DNA of 24,438 nucleotides from Opitutia bacterium (GCA_947488485.1 CANKZO010000016.1:1-24438), one strand, 5' to 3'. Positions 7,350-15,426 are shown, counted from the stretch's first letter. The notes: generated by a model not told the origin, from the letters alone. A program made the numbers and translations.

Positions 7350-7442
7350 ATGAGCAAAATATTCGTTCAAATTGCATCTTATCGGGATTATTTGTTGGAA
7401 TCAACCATAGAGGATATGATTTTAAATCATAAAAACATTTAA
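7350..7442 (+). pseudogene. Remnant of a GlcNAc-transferase-like gene (N-terminal 30 codons)
   Basis: An ATG at 7350 opens a 30-codon frame beginning MSKIFVQIASYRDYLLESTIEDMI and ending in TAA at 7440. It matches the start of the glycosyltransferase at 13479 (MKIFVQIASYRDPELVKTIEDIL) and not the divergent start of the gene directly downstream (MTKAKKILIHLPAYREPE). Only the first beta strand and helix of the enzyme are present, so it cannot be active. It occupies most of the 147-base gap between the fibre-associated gene and the first glycosyltransferase. It is most simply a scar of recombination between, or loss of, a third paralogue. A short functional peptide cannot be excluded. Confidence 0.75.
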
Positions 7443-7445
7443 TAT

Positions 7446-8717
7446 ATGACAAAGGCAAAAAAGATTTTAATTCACTTACCAGCATATAGAGAACCAGAAT
7501 TAATCCCAACAATCAAAAACGCATTAGAGAATGCAGACAAACCAAAAAATTTAGTTTTTGGCATTTGTAGGCAATATCATCCTGATGATCAATTTGATAA
7601 TTTGGATGAATTTAGAAAAGATAAAAGGTTTAAGATATATGATATGCCATATACAGAAGCAAAAGGTTTACCATACGCTAGGGCAATCATAAATGAAAAA
7701 CTTTTAACAGATGAAGATTTTGTATTGCAATTAGATGCTCACCATAGATTCACAAAAGGATGGGATACAACATTAATAACTTGGTATGCGGATTTGGTTA
7801 AGGAAGGTTACAATCCTTTAATTTGCGGATATTTACCATATTACGATCCATTCAATGACCCAGAAAAGAGGGTTATGGAACCTTGGTTATCTGAGGCTGC
7901 AAGTTTTTATCCACATGGAACAATTTTCATTAGACCAACAGGTGTACCAAATTGGCAGAGTTTAACAAAACCATACCCTGCAAGATTTCTTAGTGGTCAT
8001 TTCGCATTTGGACCAAACAAATGGGCAAAAGATGTGAAGCATGACCCAGACATATACTTTAGTGGTGAAGAATTAAACTTAACTGTACGTAGTTTCACTC
8101 ATGGATATGATTTGTTTCACCCTAATAAGGTTGTCATTTGGCACGCAACAATGAGAGAAGAGAGGAGTGGTAAACTTGTTTGGGATGACCAAAGCAAACG
8201 TGGCGATAATATGTGGTGGAAGCAACAAGATATTGGCCGCTCAAAGATAAGGCAATTATTAAGAACAGAAGATAATGGATTTGATTTAACAGGATATGAT
8301 TTAGGAACAGTTAGAACACTTAGGGATTATGAAAAATATGCTGGAATACATTTTAAGAATAAATCATTTCAAAAATACACAAAAGATAATAGGTTCCCAC
8401 CAAATCCAGTCATAGAAGATGAGAAAGAATGGGAGGATTCATTTATGTATTCATTTTATCATTTGGTTAATATTGATAGAAATCAATTACCGGCTAATGA
8501 TTATAAGAGTATATTGGTTGCATTTGATGATGAGAATGGTGTTGGTATTGATAGTAAATTTATTGATGATTATAGATTAAAAAACTTTTTAGAGAATGGG
8601 ACACCTATTCACTATGAGGAAATGTTTATGACAGATAAAAACCCAAGCAGAGTTGTGTTTTGGGGATTAAGTGAAACCCGTGGCTGGGCTGAAAGAGTTG
8701 AAATAAAATTAAATTAA
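7446..8717 (+). CDS. Polypeptide GlcNAc-transferase-like glycosyltransferase (paralogue 1)
   Basis: The product is 423 residues, with features of the Pfam GlcNAc family (Skp1-type polypeptide N-acetylglucosaminyltransferase, GT60-like). It starts with a Rossmann-like strand, ILIHLPAYREPELIPTIKNAL. The metal/sugar-nucleotide motif is QLDAHHRF (D97-A-H99), followed by GWDTTLI. Further family features are PARFLSGHFAFG, YFSGEELNLTVRSFTHGYDLFHPNK and RTLRDYEKYAG. It would transfer a sugar from a nucleotide donor, probably to a polypeptide hydroxyl, in the cytoplasm; no signal peptide or membrane helix is seen. The C-terminal about 90 residues include a beta-rich tail (SILVAFDDENG, RVVFWGLSE) shared with the paralogue at 13479. 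The methyltransferase gene follows one base after its stop. Local GC is higher than in the downstream block. The acceptor is unknown; the neighbouring adhesin is a candidate. Confidence 0.85.
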   Translation: MTKAKKILIHLPAYREPELIPTIKNALENADKPKNLVFGICRQYHPDDQFDNLDEFRKDKRFKIYDMPYTEAKGLPYARAIINEKLLTDEDFVLQLDAHHRFTKGWDTTLITWYADLVKEGYNPLICGYLPYYDPFNDPEKRVMEPWLSEAASFYPHGTIFIRPTGVPNWQSLTKPYPARFLSGHFAFGPNKWAKDVKHDPDIYFSGEELNLTVRSFTHGYDLFHPNKVVIWHATMREERSGKLVWDDQSKRGDNMWWKQQDIGRSKIRQLLRTEDNGFDLTGYDLGTVRTLRDYEKYAGIHFKNKSFQKYTKDNRFPPNPVIEDEKEWEDSFMYSFYHLVNIDRNQLPANDYKSILVAFDDENGVGIDSKFIDDYRLKNFLENGTPIHYEEMFMTDKNPSRVVFWGLSETRGWAERVEIKLN

Positions 8718-8718
8718 A

Positions 8719-9411
8719 ATGAGTAAATTTGTTGAGTTATTGAAATGTTGTGACGATTTTAAAAAAACAACGTATTATTGGAATCATTCCCCATTAACAC
8801 ATGAAGAAAATAGTATAAGAAATTACCCTGCACCTTGGATAAATAAAACAATAGAATTATTAAAAATAATTGGTGGTACAACTATTGTTGAAATAGGCTC
8901 AACTAGAATGGAGTTAACTATGAATTGTGTTAATTATTATGATAATTCTATGAATTTAGAAAGTAAAGACGCCCCACCTTGTTGCCAAGATGGCCACTCA
9001 ACTTACTTTTGGGTTAGAGAAGGTTTTGAAGTATATACAGTAGATATTGATGAACAATGTAGAAAAACAATAGAAAGTTCATACAAATATCACATAAAAG
9101 AAGAAATTCCAAAAAATTTGCATATGCGTATCCCACAAGATGGTATTCAATTTTTGAAAAATTTTGATAAAAAGATAGATTTGTTATACTTAGATGGTTG
9201 GGATGTTGGAACATTTAATTTTGCTGAAAACCATCTTGATGCTTTTTTTGCGGCACAAGATAAATTATCTGAAACACATTTGATTGCAATTGATGATACT
9301 GATTTTAATACAGTTATTGGGGGGAAAGATAAATTATTAACCCCATTCTTATTGGAAAATGGTTATATTAAAGTTTTGTGGGGCAGACAAACAATTTTTT
9401 TAAAAAATTAA
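8719..9411 (+). CDS. Class I SAM-dependent methyltransferase
   Basis: The 230-residue protein has a class I methyltransferase core. The SAM-binding motif I is IVEIGSTR at 56-63. The acidic residue at the end of strand 2 is in YTVDID (D109), and the strand 4/5 motifs are LLYLDGWD (155-162) and LIAIDDTDFN. The pattern resembles the Methyltransf_24/TylF-like group, often found in sugar and polysaccharide gene clusters. A Cys-rich piece (PPCCQDGHSTYFW) precedes strand 2. It starts one base after the GT gene stop (TAAAATG), and the next gene begins 5 bases beyond its own stop. A sugar O-methyltransferase that caps a glycan is the simplest idea from context; protein or small-molecule substrates remain possible. 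Confidence 0.8.
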   Translation: MSKFVELLKCCDDFKKTTYYWNHSPLTHEENSIRNYPAPWINKTIELLKIIGGTTIVEIGSTRMELTMNCVNYYDNSMNLESKDAPPCCQDGHSTYFWVREGFEVYTVDIDEQCRKTIESSYKYHIKEEIPKNLHMRIPQDGIQFLKNFDKKIDLLYLDGWDVGTFNFAENHLDAFFAAQDKLSETHLIAIDDTDFNTVIGGKDKLLTPFLLENGYIKVLWGRQTIFLKN

Positions 9412-9416
9412 TATAT

Positions 9417-10229
9417 ATGATAATTGATAGAACTGATAATATATATGATGAATTATTAAATTTTAAAGTAATTCATGGGTTAAAGGCAAACTATTTAGAA
9501 GTAAATAATAATTTCAACTATATTCCAAATATATCAAAAGATGTTAAGGTTGTTATGATTTCTAACTTTAAACATCAAAATGAAAATATTGATAAGTATT
9601 CAAATTCAAATAATTTAGACTTTACTTTTATTGAGTTACCCTATTTTAAATGCTGGATTGATAAAATCAAACCATTAATTGATTTATGCGAGAAAATAAA
9701 TAATAAATACATTTTATATTTAGACACTAGTGATGGTATATTAGTATCTGATATACTAAACCCAAATGAATTATTAGAAACATATAATTGTAAAATATTA
9801 TTCAATGCAGAGGATGGTTATTCACATCCTGGACATCCATGTGACAAAAAAGAATGGCTAGTAAATAATCCAAATTATTATGAAAAAATAGATTTAGTAA
9901 TAACTAAAAATAAGACAAATTTGTTTGAAAAAATAAATACAAATGGTATGTCCAAATCACTAAATGCTGGTGTTTTTTTAGGAGAAAGAATTTATTTAAT
10001 ACAATTTCTTAAAGAAATTTTGGAATTAATGTTAGACAACCCTACTAAAGGTTTTCCACATGGTGAGTCTGACGATCAATTGATATGGCAATATTTAATG
10101 TCTAATTGTAAAAATAATGAAATAGATATAGATTATTACAATTTATATTTTTTATGGATGCATAGTAGAAAATTTGATTTCCCCCCAGAGCATTGGGAAC
10201 ATTTCAATTTTTTCAATAAAATAAATTAA
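9417..10229 (+). CDS. Predicted glycosyltransferase, PLOD/procollagen-type GT fold
   Basis: The 270-residue protein resembles the glycosyltransferase domain of eukaryotic lysyl hydroxylases and related large-virus enzymes. It has a central YILYLDTSDGILVSD motif (D103-T-S-D106, DxxD-like metal site), ILFNAEDGYSHPGHPC, then NAGVFLGE (183-190) and ESDDQLIW (217-224). The NAG.F.G and DDQ elements are typical of GT-A enzymes binding the acceptor and divalent metal. A GTG at 9378 would extend it by 13 residues into the previous gene, but the ATG at 9417 follows an A/T leader and is preferred. No export signal is present. It lies in a very AT-rich stretch of the cassette. The donor sugar and acceptor are unknown; hydroxylysine glycosylation is known for the family but not shown here. 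Confidence 0.75.
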   Translation: MIIDRTDNIYDELLNFKVIHGLKANYLEVNNNFNYIPNISKDVKVVMISNFKHQNENIDKYSNSNNLDFTFIELPYFKCWIDKIKPLIDLCEKINNKYILYLDTSDGILVSDILNPNELLETYNCKILFNAEDGYSHPGHPCDKKEWLVNNPNYYEKIDLVITKNKTNLFEKINTNGMSKSLNAGVFLGERIYLIQFLKEILELMLDNPTKGFPHGESDDQLIWQYLMSNCKNNEIDIDYYNLYFLWMHSRKFDFPPEHWEHFNFFNKIN

Positions 10230-10242
10230 AATAAATATTATT

Positions 10243-11055
10243 ATGAAGATTGTTATAACATTAACAACAATACCCTCTAGGTTATCTTATAACATTGGTG
10301 GTGGATTAAAATCTTGTATAGATTCATTAGTTAATCAAACTTTTGATGATTATGAAATACATTTTAACATACCATATGAAAATAAAATAACAAAAGAAAA
10401 ATATGTTATACCTGATTGGTTATTAGAGTATTCTAAAATTAGAATATTTAGAACAGAAGACTTAGGTCCTATAACTAAATTAATTCCTACTATTGAAAGA
10501 ATTGATGATGATGATGCAATAATTGTAGTTGTTGATGATGATATTATATATCATAAAGAAATGTTACAAGCACAAGTTGATAATCAATTAAAGTGGGGCG
10601 AAGCAATTGTTGGTTATGATGGAATGAGGTCAAGAAATGAAGATGGGGTATTCGCATCTAATTTTAATGATGTTAGAGATTATTATTTCACGTCACATTC
10701 AATATCAAGTAGAGTTGATATTTTGCAACATTACAAAACAATATCATATAAAAGGAGATATTTTGATAATGATTTTTTTGAGTTTGTTAATGAAAATTAT
10801 TCCTGGAGTGATGACTTATTAATGGCTGCCTATTTTTCATCAAAAAAGAGAGATAGAATTGTTGAAACTCACCCATTAATACCAAAAATTGAAACACATG
10901 AAGATTGGTCAAGAATTGGAGGCGCTTTAACTTTTCCTGTTCTAAATCATACTAATCATGAAAACTATGAAGGTTGTAATGTTTTTAGACAAACAAATGT
11001 GGATGACAATAGTTCTATTTTGTTTAAATTTATTGATTTAGGTTATGAAAAATAA
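10243..11055 (+). CDS. Family 2-like (GT-A) glycosyltransferase
   Basis: The product is 270 residues. It opens with a GT-A signature, MKIVITLTTIPSRL, followed by SCIDSLVNQTFDDYEIHFNIPY. The metal-binding acidic motif is VVVDDDIIYH (D98-D-D100), preceded by GPITKLIPTIE. After the catalytic core, SWSDDLLMAAYFSSKK resembles the acidic acceptor-site segment of such enzymes. There is no transmembrane helix or signal peptide, so it is probably cytoplasmic. It ends in the stop codon that overlaps the start context of the large fusion gene (GAAAAATAAAATG). Family A/GT2-like is a fold-level call; substrate is unknown. Confidence 0.75.
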   Translation: MKIVITLTTIPSRLSYNIGGGLKSCIDSLVNQTFDDYEIHFNIPYENKITKEKYVIPDWLLEYSKIRIFRTEDLGPITKLIPTIERIDDDDAIIVVVDDDIIYHKEMLQAQVDNQLKWGEAIVGYDGMRSRNEDGVFASNFNDVRDYYFTSHSISSRVDILQHYKTISYKRRYFDNDFFEFVNENYSWSDDLLMAAYFSSKKRDRIVETHPLIPKIETHEDWSRIGGALTFPVLNHTNHENYEGCNVFRQTNVDDNSSILFKFIDLGYEK

Positions 11056-11056
11056 A

Positions 11057-13432
11057 ATGGAAAACTACAAAAATATATTCACAGATATATATGATAATAA
11101 TGGGTTTGGCTCATTAGAAAGTAAATCTGGACCAGGTAGTACTTTAGATGAAACACAAAAGCTTAGAGAAAGTATAAAAAAACTAATAAAAGATAAAAAC
11201 ATAAAGTCAGTTGTTGATATACCTTGTGGTGATTTTAACTGGATGAAAGAGATTGTTTTTAATTTTGAGAATTACATTGGTGGAGATATTGTAAAAAAAG
11301 CAATTGATGAAAATAATGAAAGATATTCTAATAATAGAATAAAATTTATAGAATTTGATATATTAAATGATGAAATTCCTACTGGCGATTTACTAATTGT
11401 AAGAGATATTATAGGTCATTTTCCAATAGAAGATGGGGTTAAAATTTTAAAAAACATTTTAAATTCAAAATGTAAATACCTTTTGAGTACAACTTGGGCT
11501 AAAAAGATAGGTAATGATTGGTTTCCTTGTGAACAAAATGATGTTCATAGAGAAAATGAAGGTGTTGAATATGGTAGATTTTATCCTGTTAATTTAATGT
11601 CAAACCCATTTAATCTACCCAGTGCTGAAATTTATTTAGAAGAAGATGTTATAGTGGATAATTTTGAAAATGGTAATAGAAAAACATTAGCCTTTTGGGA
11701 TTTAGATAAAATTAGAAATAATATAATGAATACTAATCAAGAAAAAAAGAATACAACAATTGTTACAGGTCTTTGGAATATAGGCAGAGAGGGTAGAAAT
11801 TTCCAACATTACATTGATAATTTTAAATTATTTTTAGATATTCCACAAAATTTATTTATATATATTGAATCCAAATATGAATATCTTGTTTGGGAAAAAA
11901 GAGATAAAAGTAATACATTTGTTAAAACTTATGAATTGTCAGATGTTAAAAATATATATGACCCCCACTGGGATAAGACCCAAGAAATTAGAAATAATAA
12001 AAATTGGGTAAATCAAGCTGGTTGGTTAGAATCTTCCCCCCAAGCATCATTAGAGTGGTACAATCCAATTGTACAATCCAAAATGTTTATGTTACATGAT
12101 GCTACTATATGGAATCCTTTTGATAGTGAATATTTCTTTTGGTTGGATGCAGGCATAACAAATACTGTTCCACATAGTCATTTGGTTGAAAATAATGTTT
12201 TAGATAGTTTATCTAATTATGGTAATCCTTTTTTATTTTTAAGTTACCCATATGAAGCAAACACTGAAATTCATGGTTTTGAGATAAATGCAATGAATAT
12301 GTATTCAGGGGATAATGTTAAATATGTTTGTAGAGGTGGTCTATTTGGTGGACACAAAGATCAAATAAAAGAGGCGAATGCAACATATTATTCATTGTTA
12401 CAAAAAACTTTAAATTCTGGATATATGGGTACAGAAGAAAGTTTATTTACAATAATGTCATATAGTGAACCAGATTTATATAAAAGGTATGAGTTAGATG
12501 GAAATGGATTAATTGTTAAATTCACTCAAGCATTAATTGACAATAATGTAAAACTAATAGAGATTGATAAACCTAAAATTATTAACACAACAAAAGTAAC
12601 CGATAAAGATGTTTTATCATATAAAACAAATTTATATATGTTAACTTTTAATTTTCCAAAACAAATTTTACACACAATTTCTTCTATGGAAAAAACCCCA
12701 GAATGGTTAACAAAACCAAATTTAGTATTATTAGATAATTCAACAAATGATGAAGCAAGGAATGAGAATATACAAATTGCTAAAAAATACAATTTTGAAT
12801 ATATCAATTTAGGTGGTAATACAGGTATATGTGGTGGAAGACAAGCAGCTGCGGAACATTTTCATAATTCAGATGCAGATTTTATGTTTTTCTTTGAGGA
12901 TGATATGACTGTAAATCCCCCAGAAATGATTGGAGAAGTATGTAGAAATGGGTTTAGGAAATATGTTCCTAATTTGTATAATATTTTGCATAAAATTATG
13001 CTAAAGGATGGTTTTGATTTTGTTAAATTAACATTTACTGAAGTTTATTTTGATAATGATAAACAATGTTCTTGGTATAATGTACCACAAGATGTTCGTT
13101 CAAAATATTGGCCAAATTATGATAAACTTCCTGTGACTGGTTTAGACCCAAATGCACCATTAACTAAATTTAAAAATATAAGAGTGATGGATGGTGTTTC
13201 TTATATAGATGGTGAGATTTATTATGCAAATTGGCCAATGATTGTTAGTAAAGCTGGTAATAAAAAAATGTTTATAGATACAAAGTGGGGGCATCCATAT
13301 GAACAAACATGGATGTCACATATGTATCAAATGACATTAGAGGGTAATTTAAAACCAGCAATATTATTGGCTGCACCAATATGGCATGATAGAATTATGC
13401 ATTACACGCCAGAGGAGAGAAGAGAGAATTAA
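11057..13432 (+). CDS. Three-domain fusion: methyltransferase + HtrL/YibB-like GT + GT2-like GT
   Basis: The product is 791 residues from the ATG at 11057, chosen because it follows TAA with the recurrent TAAAATG context; an ATG at 11045 adds 4 residues. Domain 1 (about 1-225) is a class I methyltransferase with VVDIPCGDFNW at 52-62, GGDIV, LLIVRDIIGHFP and YLLSTTW. Domain 2 (about 230-510) matches the WlaTC/HtrL_YibB glycosyltransferase family: TIVTGLWNIGREGR, WYNPIVQSKMFMLHDA, EYFFWLDAGITN and CRGGLFGG. Domain 3 (about 523-791) is a GT2-type glycosyltransferase with LYMLTFNFPKQILHTI, LVLLDNSTNDEA, LGGNTGICGGRQAA and the acidic motif FFEDDM (E614-D-D616). Such a protein could build and methylate a short glycan in one chain. 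It is cytoplasmic by appearance. The acceptor is unknown. The gene is AT-richer than the GlcNAc-transferase-like genes on either side. Confidence 0.85.
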   Translation: MENYKNIFTDIYDNNGFGSLESKSGPGSTLDETQKLRESIKKLIKDKNIKSVVDIPCGDFNWMKEIVFNFENYIGGDIVKKAIDENNERYSNNRIKFIEFDILNDEIPTGDLLIVRDIIGHFPIEDGVKILKNILNSKCKYLLSTTWAKKIGNDWFPCEQNDVHRENEGVEYGRFYPVNLMSNPFNLPSAEIYLEEDVIVDNFENGNRKTLAFWDLDKIRNNIMNTNQEKKNTTIVTGLWNIGREGRNFQHYIDNFKLFLDIPQNLFIYIESKYEYLVWEKRDKSNTFVKTYELSDVKNIYDPHWDKTQEIRNNKNWVNQAGWLESSPQASLEWYNPIVQSKMFMLHDATIWNPFDSEYFFWLDAGITNTVPHSHLVENNVLDSLSNYGNPFLFLSYPYEANTEIHGFEINAMNMYSGDNVKYVCRGGLFGGHKDQIKEANATYYSLLQKTLNSGYMGTEESLFTIMSYSEPDLYKRYELDGNGLIVKFTQALIDNNVKLIEIDKPKIINTTKVTDKDVLSYKTNLYMLTFNFPKQILHTISSMEKTPEWLTKPNLVLLDNSTNDEARNENIQIAKKYNFEYINLGGNTGICGGRQAAAEHFHNSDADFMFFFEDDMTVNPPEMIGEVCRNGFRKYVPNLYNILHKIMLKDGFDFVKLTFTEVYFDNDKQCSWYNVPQDVRSKYWPNYDKLPVTGLDPNAPLTKFKNIRVMDGVSYIDGEIYYANWPMIVSKAGNKKMFIDTKWGHPYEQTWMSHMYQMTLEGNLKPAILLAAPIWHDRIMHYTPEERREN

Positions 13433-13478
13433 TATTTAATTTTTTGTATAAACGCTTATTATTTTATTAAAAATATAT

Positions 13479-14735
13479 ATGAAAATATTTGTTCAAATTG
13501 CAAGTTATCGCGACCCCGAACTAGTTAAAACTATTGAGGATATTTTGGATAAAGCAAAGAAGCCAAAGAACCTTGTTTTTGCCATTGCAAGGCAATATGC
13601 TGATGAGGATGGATTTGATAACCTTGATAAATGGAGAAAAGATAAAAGATTTAAAATCTTGGATATTCCATATAATGAATCTGAGGGGGCTTGTTGGGCA
13701 AGAAATTTAATTCAGCAATTATATAATGATGAGGAATATACCCTTCAACTTGATTCACATATGCGTTTTAATCAAGATTGGGATGACACATTAATAAAAA
13801 TAATTAAGGGCTTGCAGAAAGATGGTTATAAGAAGCCTTTATTGACTTCCTATGCTTGTTCTTATGAACCAACAAATGATCCAGCAGGAAGGGTGCAAGA
13901 CCCTTGGAGGATGGTTTTTGATAGGTTTGCACCAGAGGGTAATGTCTTCTTTATGCCAGAAACAATTGATGAATGGAAGACATTAAAGAAACCAATTCCA
14001 GCAAGATTTTATTCAGCACATTATTGCTTTACACTAGGACAATTTGCAAAGGAGGTTCAGCATAATCCAGAGTATTATTTTCATGGTGAGGAAATATCCA
14101 TTGCAGTTAGAGCTTATACTTGGGGTTATGATTTATTCCATCCCCATATTCCAATCATATATCATGAATATACAAGAAATGGAAAGGTTAAACAATGGGA
14201 TGATGATAAGGAATGGGTTAAACGTAATGATAGAGCGCATTATTTAAACAAGAGATTGTTTGGTGTGGATGGTGTTCAACAAGAGGGTCATGATGGATTA
14301 TATGGTTTTGGTCCGGTTAGAACATTAAGGGATTATGAGAAATATGCAGGTATATGGTTTGAGAAGAGAGCAGTTCAACAATGGACAATAGACAAGAAGA
14401 ATCCCCCAGTTAAGGAAGAATATAAAACAGAAGAAGAATGGGAGAAAAGTTTTTCAATTATATTCCGGCATTGCATTGATGTTCAATATGATTCAGTTCC
14501 AGAAAAAGATTATGAATATTGGGTGGTTGCATTCCATGATGAGAATGATGAAACATTATATAGAAGGGATGCTGATAAGAATGAGATTAATTCAATGATG
14601 AATGACCCAGACAAATATTGCAAGATATGGAGAGATTTCCAAACAACAAAGCAGCCAAAATATTGGGTTGTTTGGCCATATTCAACATCAAAAGGTTGGT
14701 GCGATAGGATTACAGGGCAACTTAATATTGGGTAA
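13479..14735 (+). CDS. Polypeptide GlcNAc-transferase-like glycosyltransferase (paralogue 2)
   Basis: This 418-residue product is a paralogue of the enzyme at 7446. It shows the canonical family start, MKIFVQIASYRDPELVKTI. The catalytic motif is QLDSHMRFNQDWDDTLI, with D92-S-H94. Other shared features are PARFYSAHYCFT, YFHGEEISIAVRAYTWGYDLFHP and RTLRDYEKYAGIWF. Two C-terminal beta segments (WVVAFHDEND, WVVWPYSTSKGW) correspond to those of paralogue 1. It appears cytoplasmic and soluble. It is preceded by a 46-base A/T-rich gap rather than the 1-13 base gaps elsewhere in the cassette, so it may have its own start of transcription. Having two divergent copies suggests two acceptor sites or successive steps. 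Local GC is clearly higher than in the block just upstream. Confidence 0.85.
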   Translation: MKIFVQIASYRDPELVKTIEDILDKAKKPKNLVFAIARQYADEDGFDNLDKWRKDKRFKILDIPYNESEGACWARNLIQQLYNDEEYTLQLDSHMRFNQDWDDTLIKIIKGLQKDGYKKPLLTSYACSYEPTNDPAGRVQDPWRMVFDRFAPEGNVFFMPETIDEWKTLKKPIPARFYSAHYCFTLGQFAKEVQHNPEYYFHGEEISIAVRAYTWGYDLFHPHIPIIYHEYTRNGKVKQWDDDKEWVKRNDRAHYLNKRLFGVDGVQQEGHDGLYGFGPVRTLRDYEKYAGIWFEKRAVQQWTIDKKNPPVKEEYKTEEEWEKSFSIIFRHCIDVQYDSVPEKDYEYWVVAFHDENDETLYRRDADKNEINSMMNDPDKYCKIWRDFQTTKQPKYWVVWPYSTSKGWCDRITGQLNIG

Positions 14736-14761
14736 AATTTGATTATGATATATTTATATTT

Positions 14762-15259
14762 ATGAAATTAATCCAATCAATAAAAAAGGTATTAAGAGAA
14801 GAACTTGAATCAAAATGGAACACAAGTAATGATTATAATTACCAGGATGGATTTTGTAATTATTTTGCAGACAATCTTATTGTTAAATTAAAAAAACAAT
14901 ATCCAGATAGAAATATTAGATATTACTTAATCTTAGCTGATTTAATTTATGATTATGATGAGGGTGAATTGGAAGATTCAACTATTGTTCACGCCTATGT
15001 TAAAATAGATAATCTATACTTAGATTCAAATGGATTATCAACAGATGAAGATGTAAAACAAAGAATGCAAGATTGGTATGATGAAACATTAATAGATTTA
15101 TCAGAAGATTATAGATTAGAAATTTGGCATAATGAATACAATAAAATACCAAAACGTTTTCTTAAAAAAGCAACAATTTGTGATCCAAAAAGAATAAAAA
15201 AAGATATTGATTTATTTTTAAATCATCCAGAGGTTAAGCAATTATTGGAATTAATTTAA
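14762..15259 (+). CDS. Small hypothetical protein with possible Cys-His-Asp triad
   Basis: The 165-residue product is not one I recognise by name. It begins with an amphipathic helix, MKLIQSIKKVLREEL. It then has DGFCNYFADNL with Cys32 at the start of a helix, VHAYVKIDNLYLDSNG with His77 opening a strand, and Asp88 on the next strand. This order and spacing (Cys on helix, His on strand, Asp/Asn after) resembles small papain-like or transglutaminase-like folds. No search was possible and the triad is by eye. It has no signal peptide. It ends the plus-strand run after the glycosyltransferase cassette, 26 bases after the previous stop, and is followed by a weak hairpin at 15266-15289. Confidence 0.7.
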   Translation: MKLIQSIKKVLREELESKWNTSNDYNYQDGFCNYFADNLIVKLKKQYPDRNIRYYLILADLIYDYDEGELEDSTIVHAYVKIDNLYLDSNGLSTDEDVKQRMQDWYDETLIDLSEDYRLEIWHNEYNKIPKRFLKKATICDPKRIKKDIDLFLNHPEVKQLLELI

Positions 15260-15265
15260 ATAAAA

Positions 15266-15289
15266 AAAGGGATCGAATTCAACCCCTTT
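15266..15289 (+). terminator. Weak hairpin, possible terminator of the glycosylation operon
   Basis: AAAGGG (15266-15271) pairs with CCCTTT (15284-15289) around a 12-base loop, 6 bases after the preceding gene's stop. The stem is short and the following bases (ccttctaattctttt) contain only a scattered T tract, so termination would be inefficient. The remaining gap up to 15384 shows no gene or clear signal. Confidence 0.4.
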
Positions 15290-15384
15290 CCTTCTAATTC
15301 TTTTATAAGTTGCCAAATCTATATTTTATTTGTTGTTTTGGCAGGATTTAAATATTTAATTGAATTTTTAATAATGAAGATTTT

Positions 15385-15421
15385 AAAAGGTATCCCCAAC
15401 GTTATATTGAGGATACCTTTT
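15385..15421 (-). terminator. Strong hairpin terminator after the TonB-dependent receptor gene
   Basis: AAAAGGTATCC (15385-15395) and GGATACCTTTT (15411-15421) form a perfect 11-bp stem with a 15-base loop, starting 5 bases past the receptor stop codon on the minus strand. The stem ends in T on both strands, so it should work in both directions and would also stop plus-strand read-through from the glycosylation operon. Confidence 0.85.
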
Positions 15422-15426
15422 GTTTA

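Noticed and set aside
9378..9416. GTG start extending the PLOD-like GT upstream
   Set aside because: The extra 13 residues come from the out-of-frame end of the methyltransferase gene. The ATG at 9417 has the local A/T-rich leader and a natural 5-base gap.
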